A stretch of 42,764 nt of DNA from Rhodospirillales bacterium (lineage in GTDB: Bacteria; Pseudomonadota; Alphaproteobacteria; TMED109). The notes beneath the pieces are model-generated. The model was not told the DNA's origin. It made no database searches and saw nothing but the letters and a program-made list of their open reading frames with translations. The DNA lies in the NCBI GenBank assembly GCA_009839325.1, contig VXPW01000074.1, positions 26,933 to 69,696 of the forward strand, read 5' to 3'. Position numbers and translations under genes: made by a program. This document shows positions 34,687 through 42,764 of this stretch, in pieces. Each line of letters begins with the position of its first letter. The stretch's first letter is position 1.

Positions 34687-35104
34687 CCGGCTTCCGATCG
34701 TCGTCCAGCAGACCGTGTCGGACGTGACTGGCAAGAAGCAGGGCCCGCACCGGACGCAGGAGGCCGATCGTTGCGCCGAGAATCACCGGGGTCCAGATCA
34801 AGGCATGGGCCCAGACCGGCGGGCGCAGCCACGCGTCAAGCGCAAAGGCGCCGCCGGTAGCGAGCGCGCCGACGACAAGCATGATGAACCAGGAGGCCCC
34901 GTCGCCGACGTCAGCGCTGCCCAGGCGGATGCCGCAGCTGGGACAGGCGTCGACAAACTCGGTCAACCCCCGGAAGCAGCGTCCCTTGCCGCAGGCCGGG
35001 CACCATCCCTTGAGCGCTCGGCCTGCCGCCGTGCCGGCCGCCGTCCTGGGGCGGTGGCTGGAACCTCCGGACGTTAGTGGGTAACTCCCCCGGAGCCGCC
35101 CCAC
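34676..35104 (-). CDS. DUF983 family protein
   Basis: This roughly 142-residue protein has an N-terminal zinc-ribbon-like pair (GWCPACGKGRCFRG and ACPSCGIRLG) and two transmembrane helices (WFIMLVVGALATGGAFAL and HALIWTPVILGATIGLL). DUF983 genes sit between coxC and surf1 in many alphaproteobacteria and are presumed to help oxidase assembly, but the function is not established. The start is uncertain. No ATG, GTG or TTG lies between the coxC stop and the first cysteine motif, so the nearest usable start is the GTG at 35104, which overlaps coxC by 31 nt. Confidence 0.85.
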   Translation of the reverse strand: MGRLRGSYPLTSGGSSHRPRTAAGTAAGRALKGWCPACGKGRCFRGLTEFVDACPSCGIRLGSADVGDGASWFIMLVVGALATGGAFALDAWLRPPVWAHALIWTPVILGATIGLLRPVRALLLASHVRHGLLDDDRKPDVG

Positions 35105-35907
35105 CAGTAAATGGCGAAGAAGAGGAACAGCCAGACGACGTCCACAAAGTGCCAGTACCAGGCGGCCGCCTCGAAGCCGAAGTGCTGCTCGGGCTTGAAA
35201 TGCCCGGCGATGGATCGGCCGAGGCACACGATCAGGAAGATGGACCCGATCAGGACGTGCGCCCCGTGGAAGCCCGTGGCCATGAAGAACGTGGAGCTGT
35301 AGATGCCGTCGGTGAAGGCGAACGGGGCATGCGCGTACTCGTAGGCCTGCACGGCGGTGAAGGCGATGCCCAGCGCGACGGTGACAGAGAGTCCCTGGAT
35401 GAGCCCCGACCGTTTCCCCTCGCGCAATGCATGGTGGGCCCAGGTCACGGTCGCGCCCGACGTCAGCAGGATGATCGTGTTGAGGAGCGGCAGGTGGAAC
35501 GGGTCGAAGACCTCGACGCCGGTCGGCGGCCAGGTGCCGCCGGTGAACGTGACCCGGGCGACCTGCTGGGCCTCGTCGGCAAACAGGCTGGCATCGAAGA
35601 ATGCCCAGAACCACGCGAGGAAGAACATCACTTCGGAGGCGATGAACAGGACCATTCCGTACCGCAGCCCGAGCTGGACCGTGGGCGTGTGATGGCCCTC
35701 GTGCTCCGCCTCGCGCACCACGTCCCGCCACCAGACGAACATCGTGAACGCCACTAGCAGCGTGCCGACCGCCAGCACGGCGCTCCCGTAAGCGAGCTCG
35801 TGCATGTACATGAGGCCGCCCACCGCGAGCGTGAGGGCGCCGAGCGCACCCACCACCGGCCACGGGCTGGGGGAGACAAGGTGATAGGGATGGGCGTGCT
35901 GGCTCAT
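35074..35907 (-). CDS. coxC: Cytochrome c oxidase subunit III
   Basis: This 277-residue seven-helix subunit of the aa3-type oxidase stabilises the proton uptake path. Recognisable blocks are HPYHLVSPSPWPVVGALGAL, the segment YGMVLFIASEVMFFLAWFWA, FYVxVGTGFHG-type sequence here as FMATGFHGAHVLIGSIFL, and the C-terminal AAWYWHFVDVVWLFLFFAIY. The start overlaps the ctaG stop by 4 nt. All seven helices are present and the gene is intact. Confidence 0.98.
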   Translation of the reverse strand: MSQHAHPYHLVSPSPWPVVGALGALTLAVGGLMYMHELAYGSAVLAVGTLLVAFTMFVWWRDVVREAEHEGHHTPTVQLGLRYGMVLFIASEVMFFLAWFWAFFDASLFADEAQQVARVTFTGGTWPPTGVEVFDPFHLPLLNTIILLTSGATVTWAHHALREGKRSGLIQGLSVTVALGIAFTAVQAYEYAHAPFAFTDGIYSSTFFMATGFHGAHVLIGSIFLIVCLGRSIAGHFKPEQHFGFEAAAWYWHFVDVVWLFLFFAIYWWGGSGGVTH

Positions 35908-36512
35908 GGATGGCTCCCGCGAAGTGATTCCTCAGGGCTGCTGGCGGCAGCCGCCGGCACCGGGGCTGCAAAGGCGATAGTTGCGTCCGGGTTCGCCTCG
36001 TCGGCGCCGAAAAACGTATAGGACAGGGTGACGGCCGTCACCTCCCGCGTGGCGCGGTCAGCGGCGATCGCCGGGTCGACGTAGAACGTGAGCGGCATAT
36101 CGACCGTCTGGCCGGGATCGAGTCGCTGCTCCTCGAAGCAGAAGCAGTCGATCTTCTGCACGTATTGACCGGCCTGCAGGGGGGTGACGTTGAACGTGGC
36201 GGCGCCCGTCACCGGTTCGGCGCCGTCGTTCGTGGCCCGGTAAAAGGCGAGCACCGAGGCGCCGGTCTCCACGGTCAATTGCCGCTCGACCGGTTCGAAT
36301 CGCCACGGCAGCCCGGGCGCCACGTCGGCGTTGAAGCGCACCGTGATCGCGTGGCCGGCCCCGCCCGGCGCGCTGGCCGCAATGCCGGGGGTCCCGGCGA
36401 AGCCCGTGACCCGGCAGAAGAGGTCGTACAAGGGGACGGCGGCGAAGCTGAGCCCGGCCATCACGACGACCGCCGCTACCACCGCCCCGCCGACGACGTG
36501 GTTGCGGTTCAT
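35904..36512 (-). CDS. ctaG: Cytochrome c oxidase assembly protein CtaG/Cox11
   Basis: CtaG delivers copper to the CuB centre of subunit I. The 202-residue protein has one N-terminal transmembrane helix (GGAVVAAVVVMAGLSFAAVP) followed by the conserved LYDLFCRVTGFAGTP and a periplasmic immunoglobulin-like domain. The copper-binding CFCF motif is in KIDCFCFEEQRLDPG. The start overlaps the 38-residue small gene by 4 nt and the stop overlaps coxC by 4 nt. Confidence 0.97.
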   Translation of the reverse strand: MNRNHVVGGAVVAAVVVMAGLSFAAVPLYDLFCRVTGFAGTPGIAASAPGGAGHAITVRFNADVAPGLPWRFEPVERQLTVETGASVLAFYRATNDGAEPVTGAATFNVTPLQAGQYVQKIDCFCFEEQRLDPGQTVDMPLTFYVDPAIAADRATREVTAVTLSYTFFGADEANPDATIAFAAPVPAAAASSPEESLRGSHP

Positions 36513-36625
36513 GTCCCGGCGCCCATGCGGATCAGCGAGACGGCGTAGAACACCACGATCAGCATCACGATGAGGCCGGCGAGCGCCAGGTTCTTGCGAC
36601 GCGTCTTGGGATCCGGTCGGGGCAC
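36509..36625 (-). CDS. 38-residue single-helix membrane protein between ctaB and ctaG
   Basis: A GTG at 36625, one base after the ctaB stop, opens a 38-codon frame that ends in an ATGA overlap with ctaG. The product begins with a charged segment (PRPDPKTRRKNLAL), then has one transmembrane helix (AGLIVMLIVVFYAVSLIRMG). Small proteins of this layout (RRKN followed by a helix ending in VRMG-like sequence) sit at the same place in many alphaproteobacterial cox operons and are often annotated as CoxF or as an assembly small protein. Coding is supported by both perfect junctions and by the membrane segment. The function is unknown, and oxidase assembly is inferred from position. Confidence 0.8.
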   Translation of the reverse strand: MPRPDPKTRRKNLALAGLIVMLIVVFYAVSLIRMGAGT

Positions 36626-36626
36626 G

Positions 36627-37514
36627 TCAAGGGCCCACCAGCAGGCGGTCGAGCGGCATCAGCAGGAACAGCAGGAACAGGTAGCCAATCGAATACCAGA
36701 ACATCCGCATTTCACTGCCCGCCCGCCGTCGGCAAATCGTCAAGGCGTGCCACAACAATCCCGCGCCCAGCAGGCCGGCGCCGATGCCGTAGACGGCGCC
36801 GAGTTCGCCCAGGACATACGGCAGCGTTGTGACCGCCGCAGTGGCCGCGCTGTAGACCAGGATGCCGCGCCGGGTTGCGGCGGCGCCCCGCGTTACCGGC
36901 AGCATCGGCACGCCGGCGCGCGCGTAGTCGTCGGTGCGAACGAGTGCCAGCGCCCAGAAATGGGCCGGCGTCCAGAGGAAGATGATGGCGAACAGGATCA
37001 CCGGCAGCGCTGCCAGCCCGCCGGTGGCGGCGACCCAGCCGATCGCCGGCGGCAGCGCGCCCGCGGCGCCGCCGATCACGATGTTCTGTGCGGTCGAGCG
37101 CTTGAGCCAGCAGGTGTAGACGAAGACGTAGAAGAGGCTGCTGGCCAGCAGCAACGCCGCGGCGGCCCAGTTGGCTGCGAGGCCCATCAGCAGGACCCCG
37201 AATATCGACAGCGTCACGCCGAAGGCCAGCGCCTCGGCGGCCGGGACCCGGCCCGCGGGGACCGGCCGCGTCTTCGTGCGCTCCATGACCGCGTCGATAT
37301 CGCGGTCGAACCACATGTTGATGGCGCCGGCCCCACCCGCCCCGAGTGCCAGGGCGAGCAGCGCCGCGACCGCCAGGACCGGGTGAGGCGTGGCGGGTGC
37401 CAGTGCCATCCCGACGATGCCGGTGAAGACCACCAGCGACATCACGCGCGGCTTGGCGAGCGCGAAGAAATCGCTGAGGTCGCCGCCCGCCCGGTAGGCG
37501 ACCGGGCGGGACAT
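36627..37514 (-). CDS. ctaB: Protoheme IX farnesyltransferase (heme O synthase)
   Basis: This 295-residue UbiA-family prenyltransferase adds a farnesyl group to heme B, giving heme O, the substrate of CtaA. It has about eight to nine helices. The prenyl-diphosphate binding motifs are NMWFDRDIDAVMERTKTRPV (first aspartate-rich motif) and the second-loop region WALALVRTDDYARAGVPMLP. The ATG at 37514 gives the normal length. A GTG three codons upstream is an alternative. The stop lies 1 nt before the small protein gene. Confidence 0.97.
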   Translation of the reverse strand: MSRPVAYRAGGDLSDFFALAKPRVMSLVVFTGIVGMALAPATPHPVLAVAALLALALGAGGAGAINMWFDRDIDAVMERTKTRPVPAGRVPAAEALAFGVTLSIFGVLLMGLAANWAAAALLLASSLFYVFVYTCWLKRSTAQNIVIGGAAGALPPAIGWVAATGGLAALPVILFAIIFLWTPAHFWALALVRTDDYARAGVPMLPVTRGAAATRRGILVYSAATAAVTTLPYVLGELGAVYGIGAGLLGAGLLWHALTICRRRAGSEMRMFWYSIGYLFLLFLLMPLDRLLVGP

Positions 37515-37534
37515 GTCCGACACCGGGCGGAGTC

Positions 37535-39151
<1,617 letters not shown>

Positions 39152-40000
39152 CTAGTGGGCGGTCTGCGTAAGCAGCACGGGTTCGCCCGGAGGCGAATCG
39201 TGTGCGAACTCGACTTGCGCCTCGGCAACCCAGGCATCGAATGCCTCCTGCGAGACGACATGGACCTCGATGGGCATCCGGCCGTGGAAGTCCCCGCACA
39301 GCTCCGAGCACTGGCCGTAGTAGATGCCTTCCCGCTCGGCGCGGAACCAGATCTCGTTGAGGCGGCCGGGTACGCCGTCCACTTTCACACCCAACGCAGG
39401 AACTGTCCATGCGTGCAGCACGTCGGCGGCGGTGACCAGAACGCGGACCGTCGTGTCGACCGGGACGACGACCGGGAGATCGGTGGACAGCAGCCGGGCA
39501 AAGGGCCGCGGCTCTTCGAACTCGTCGGCGCTGTCCACGACGAACGCATCGAAATAGAAGTCGCCGTGATCGGGATACTCGTACCCCCAGTACCACTGAT
39601 AACCGGTCGCCTTGATGGTCATGTCTGCCGGCGGAATCACGTCAACCGCATACAGGATCCGGAACGAGGGGACGGCGACGATGACCAGGATGATTGCCGG
39701 GATCGCCGTCCACAGGACTTCGAGCACCGTGTTGTGCGTCCGGGTTCCCGGCGTCGGGTTGGCCGACGCGTTGTAGCGGACCATCACCCAGACCAACAGG
39801 GCCAGCACGAACAGGGAAATCGCGAAAATCAGCCAGAGCAGCCAGTCGTGGAAGCTTCGCAGCTCGCTCATCATTTCCGAGCCGGCAGCCTGAAAATTGA
39901 GGCCCCAATCCACGGGTTGGCCTACGACCTCAGCTGCCATGGCGCCGGTCGCGACGCACGCGAGGGCGAGCACGGCTCCTGCTAGTTTGCCAATGTGCAT
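39152..40000 (-). CDS. coxB: Cytochrome c oxidase subunit II
   Basis: This 282-residue subunit receives electrons from cytochrome c at the dinuclear CuA centre. It has a signal peptide (MHIGKLAGAVLALACVATGA), two transmembrane helices (LLWLIFAISLFVLALLVWVM and VLWTAIPAIILVIVAVPSF), the aromatic relay YQWYWGYEYPD, and the CuA motif GQCSELCGDFHGRMPIEV with its two cysteines, histidine and methionine. I chose the ATG at 40000, which has AGGGGA upstream. A TTG at 40006 would add two residues. It is the first gene of the leftward respiratory run. Confidence 0.97.
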   Translation of the reverse strand: MHIGKLAGAVLALACVATGAMAAEVVGQPVDWGLNFQAAGSEMMSELRSFHDWLLWLIFAISLFVLALLVWVMVRYNASANPTPGTRTHNTVLEVLWTAIPAIILVIVAVPSFRILYAVDVIPPADMTIKATGYQWYWGYEYPDHGDFYFDAFVVDSADEFEEPRPFARLLSTDLPVVVPVDTTVRVLVTAADVLHAWTVPALGVKVDGVPGRLNEIWFRAEREGIYYGQCSELCGDFHGRMPIEVHVVSQEAFDAWVAEAQVEFAHDSPPGEPVLLTQTAH

Positions 40001-40182
40001 CCGCAATCCCCTTCGGCCTGCCGGCCTGTCCCAGCACGGGTTGAAGCGGGAAGTCTAGCCGTCGTTGAACACGGCGCAACGCATGCGGCGCGGGCCGTGC
40101 CGCGGGTCGCGGTACGGCGGCTTCGACCGGTGGGTCGGGTGGCCCGTCCGGCCCGGAATCAGCCTCGGCCAGGCGGGCCGCG

Positions 40183-41319
40183 TTACCGGCCGAGGCCCGG
40201 TCGGGCCGCCGCAAACGTGTCCGGGGCCAGTCCCTCGTCCGCCAGTTCCGTCGGCCAGGATGCGCCGGTGATCAGCGCTGCGCCAGCGGCCGCGGCGGCC
40301 GGCGACGTCATGATCCCGTACCCGCCCTGTCCGGCCAGCCAGTAGAACCCCGACTGCTCGGGGTCCTCGCCGATGACCAGCGTCCGGTCGGCCACGAAGC
40401 TCCGCAGTCCGGCCCATCGGTTCTGGATGCGGTCGACCGTCAACGTGGTGGCCAGCTTGATCCGTTCGGCCACGATCGCGACGTCGAGCTCCTCCGGCTG
40501 GGCATCACAGGGAGGCGAGTCCGTCTCGTCGGCCGGGCTCGCGAGGATCCGTCCGGCGTCGGGCCGAAAGTAGAACTGCTCTTCGACGTCCAGCGTCACC
40601 GGCCAGTCGCCGATTTCGACATCCGGCGGGGCGGCAAACACGATGGCGGTGCGCCGCTTGGGCACGAGACCGATCGGCCGGCACCCCGCCATGCGCCCGA
40701 TCACGTCGCACCAGGCGCCGGCCGCGTTGACCAGCACCGGCGCCCGGAATCGTCCCTGCGGGGTGTCGACCTGCCAGAGGCCGTCGTGCCGCTCGATCGC
40801 GCGGACCTCGGCATTGCAGATGGTTTCGCCGCCGTGGGCGCGCAGCGTCCGCAGCCAGCCCTGGTGAATGCGGTCCACGTCCATTTCGCGGCCCGCGGCC
40901 TCGAAATAGGCGTGCGCTACGTAGCCCGGCCGGAGGACCGGCACCCGCTCGGCCGCCTCGTCCGGGGTCACCTCGATGATCGACGGGTCGAGTGAACTGG
41001 CGGTCTGGAATTCCCGGTCGAAGGCTTCTTCCTGGTCCGCCCTGGCAATGAACAGCGCGCCGCCCGATCCGAACAGCAGCGGCGCCTCGAAATGCTCTTC
41101 GGGCTGTTCGAAGAAGGTCCGGCTGGCGCGTGTGAGCGCCCGGATTGACGGGTTGCCGTAGCTCTCGGTGAGGAACGCCGCGGACCGGCTGGTCGTGTGG
41201 TAGCCGGGCATCGGCTCGCGCTCCAGCACGACCACCCGGCCATGGGGGGCGAGCCGCGCGGCGACCGACGCGCCGGCGATGCCGGCCCCGATTACCAGTA
41301 CGTCCATCGACCGTGACAT
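40183..41319 (-). CDS. FAD-dependent oxidoreductase, DAO family
   Basis: This 378-residue flavoenzyme has the D-amino-acid-oxidase fold. The FAD-binding motif is VLVIGAGIAGASVAARLA near residue 6, followed by GYHTTSRSAAFLTESYG, which matches bacterial D-arginine dehydrogenase-like proteins. VNAAGAWCDVIGRMAG and the C-terminal WLAGQGGYGIMTSPAAA complete the FAD site. The substrate is probably a D-amino acid or a related amine, not proven. The ATG at 41319 has GGAG upstream. It is transcribed away from a TRAP binding protein, so the two may serve uptake and oxidation of one compound. Confidence 0.92.
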   Translation of the reverse strand: MSRSMDVLVIGAGIAGASVAARLAPHGRVVVLEREPMPGYHTTSRSAAFLTESYGNPSIRALTRASRTFFEQPEEHFEAPLLFGSGGALFIARADQEEAFDREFQTASSLDPSIIEVTPDEAAERVPVLRPGYVAHAYFEAAGREMDVDRIHQGWLRTLRAHGGETICNAEVRAIERHDGLWQVDTPQGRFRAPVLVNAAGAWCDVIGRMAGCRPIGLVPKRRTAIVFAAPPDVEIGDWPVTLDVEEQFYFRPDAGRILASPADETDSPPCDAQPEELDVAIVAERIKLATTLTVDRIQNRWAGLRSFVADRTLVIGEDPEQSGFYWLAGQGGYGIMTSPAAAAAGAALITGASWPTELADEGLAPDTFAAARPGLGR

Positions 41320-41525
41320 CCGATTTCTCCTGCCGTGCCTTGCCGCGGCGGCCAAACCGGTTTCCCGCGGCCGCGCGTACTCGATTTAGCGGCCAACGGC
41401 CTGTGACACCACCTGCAGATGGCAGCCATGCGGTTTGCGCACCCCTGCACCATGCGGCAGTATCCGGGGGGGGCGGTAAGCCGGGGAACGTCCACGGCAG
41501 GCCCGGTACCAGGGAAGCTCACGCC

Positions 41526-42656
41526 ATGAATAAGATTCTGCTCGTGGTCGTACTCGTAATCGGCTTGGTTGTCGGATATTTGGGCGCAGGCGTCATTTCG
41601 CAGGACGCCCCGCAGCAGGCCGGGGATGCGGCCACCACGGCGGCAACGGACGCCGGTGACGCGACGGACCCGGGAGCGACCGGCGGCACCACGGTGCGGT
41701 GGAAGATGCCCAGCACCTTCCCTGGCAACCTCGTCATCCTCGGGAGCGGCGGCAAGGAGTTCGTCGAGCGCATCGAGGAAGTGTCGGGCGGCACCATCAA
41801 CATCCAGTTCTTCGAGCCCGGTGCCCTCGTTCCGGCCCTCGAGATCTTCGACGCCGTGTCCACCGGCGCGGTGGATGCCGGCTGGTCCACGCCGGGTTAC
41901 TGGGCCGGCAAGATTCCGGCCCTGCAGTTCTTCACGGCAATTCCGTTCGGCCCGCTGCCGGGCGAGGTGATGGCCTGGCTGCGCTACGGCGGCGGCAACG
42001 AGTTGTTCATCGAGCTGTACGCCGGGCACAACATCCATCCCGTCCACTGCATGATGATCTCCCCCGAGGGATCCGGCTGGTTCCGGAACCCCATTGAAAG
42101 CGTGGACGATCTGCAGGGCCTGAAGATGCGCTTCTTCGGGCTGGGCGCCAAGGTGATGGAAAAGGTCGGCGTGTCGACCCAGCTGCTGGCCGGCGGCGAC
42201 ATCTATCCGGCGCTCGACCTCGGCACGATCGACGCCACCGAATTCGCGCAGCCGGTCATCGACTTCGACCTCGGGTTCTACCAGGTCGCCAAGCACTACT
42301 ACCTGCCCGGCTGGCACCAGCCGACGAGCTTCTCCGAGTTCATCGTCAACATGGACCAGTGGCAGACCCTGAGCGTGGCGCAGCAGGCGCAGGTCGAGAC
42401 GACCTGCGCGGAAAGCATCCTGAAGTCGTACGGACTGGCCGAGTCCCTGCAGCCGGATGCGCTGGTGCAGTTCGAGGAGCGCGGCGTGACCGTGCACCAG
42501 TGGGAGCCGGAGTTCCTCGCGGTCTTCGAGAACGCCTGGAACGAGGTGGTCGAGGAAGAGGCCGCCAAGGATGCGGACTTCGCCCGGGTATGGACCTCGC
42601 TCTCAGAGTTCCGCGAGAAGTACAAGACGTGGGGTGATCGGGGCTACCTGCCGTAG
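41526..42656 (+). CDS. TRAP transporter substrate-binding protein (DctP family)
   Basis: This 376-residue periplasmic binding protein of a tripartite ATP-independent transporter resembles the mannitol/chloroaromatic or 2-oxoacid (TakP-like) subgroup. Residues 1 to about 22 form a hydrophobic anchor (LLVVVLVIGLVVGYLGAG), and a 30-residue linker rich in alanine, threonine and aspartate follows before the domain starts at TTVRWKMPSTFPG. FFTAIPFGPLPGEVMAWL, the segment DLQGLKMRFFGLGAKVMEKV and FAQPVIDFDLGFYQVAKHYY are typical. The long linker suggests it stays tethered to the membrane. The ATG at 41526 is preceded by AGGGAAG. Confidence 0.94.
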   Translation: MNKILLVVVLVIGLVVGYLGAGVISQDAPQQAGDAATTAATDAGDATDPGATGGTTVRWKMPSTFPGNLVILGSGGKEFVERIEEVSGGTINIQFFEPGALVPALEIFDAVSTGAVDAGWSTPGYWAGKIPALQFFTAIPFGPLPGEVMAWLRYGGGNELFIELYAGHNIHPVHCMMISPEGSGWFRNPIESVDDLQGLKMRFFGLGAKVMEKVGVSTQLLAGGDIYPALDLGTIDATEFAQPVIDFDLGFYQVAKHYYLPGWHQPTSFSEFIVNMDQWQTLSVAQQAQVETTCAESILKSYGLAESLQPDALVQFEERGVTVHQWEPEFLAVFENAWNEVVEEEAAKDADFARVWTSLSEFREKYKTWGDRGYLP

Positions 42657-42677
42657 CCGCGCGACGTTCGGCCGGCG

Positions 42678-42764
42678 ATGAACCGCGCGCCGGGTCTGGG
42701 CCCGGCCACCGCGGACGTCGACCGGATATCGGAGCGCATCGAGGCCGGCCTTGACCAGATCGAG
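42678..42764 (+). CDS. Start of a probable TRAP transporter small membrane subunit (partial)
   Basis: A frame begins at the ATG at 42678, 21 nt after the binding-protein stop, and runs off the window after 29 codons. The visible part (MNRAPGLGPATADVDRISER, then IEAGLDQIE) is soluble and charged, as expected just before the first helix of a DctQ-type subunit. The identity is inferred from TRAP operon order (binding protein, small, large subunit), because no diagnostic motif is reached. Confidence 0.5.
   Translation, partial: MNRAPGLGPATADVDRISERIEAGLDQIE

Overview
The window is a GC-rich stretch of a bacterial chromosome, most likely from an alphaproteobacterium of Rhodospirillales-like type. 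The evidence is the petABC bc1 operon, the compact cox/cta assembly cluster (coxB-coxA-ctaB-small protein-ctaG-coxC-DUF983-surf1-ctaA-thrC-M16 peptidase), the short NrdA lacking an ATP cone, and the NtrC/sigma-54 style entry to the urea genes. There are no tRNA or rRNA genes, insertion sequences, phage genes or CRISPR arrays that I can see. Almost every base is coding, and stop/start overlaps of 4 nt are very common.

Layout. Positions 1-5,000 hold housekeeping and orphan genes, mostly on the minus strand: an Mrp/ApbC Fe-S carrier, an M15-like peptidase, a HEAT-like protein and the ribonucleotide reductase large subunit. Positions 5,389-6,056 hold a Phd/VapC-type toxin-antitoxin pair with a tandem palindromic operator. 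Positions 6,346-8,875 encode the cytochrome bc1 complex (petABC). Positions 8,888-10,886 are a minus-strand trio: dienelactone hydrolase, FKBP prolyl isomerase and methylthioadenosine phosphorylase. Positions 11,161-21,897 are one continuous plus-strand nitrogen-scavenging locus: a sigma-54-type promoter, the urea ABC transporter urtABCDE, then urease ureDABCEFG. Imported urea can be hydrolysed by the enzyme encoded next to its transporter. Positions 21,909-25,994 hold an SDR oxidoreductase, a YqgE protein, NnrS and an amidohydrolase.

Positions 26,116-40,000 are one leftward run of fifteen tightly packed genes. It starts with the aa3-type cytochrome c oxidase and its assembly factors (CuA and heme A synthesis, copper delivery, SURF1), passes through threonine synthase, an M16 peptidase, a GNAT acetyltransferase and a SAF-domain oxidoreductase, and ends in two overlapping genes. 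These two are a Rieske oxygenase of the steroid-acting type and a full-length sterol C-24 methyltransferase with the hallmark YEYGWG motif. This pair is the most remarkable content of the window. Sterol C-24 methylation is classically eukaryotic, and the pairing suggests a sterol-tailoring module. No sterol cyclase or squalene epoxidase lies in the window, so the sterol could be made elsewhere in the genome or taken from a eukaryotic host or prey.

The right end carries a divergent pair: a D-amino-acid-oxidase-like FAD enzyme (minus) and a TRAP transporter binding protein (plus), with the start of a probable TRAP membrane subunit running off the end.
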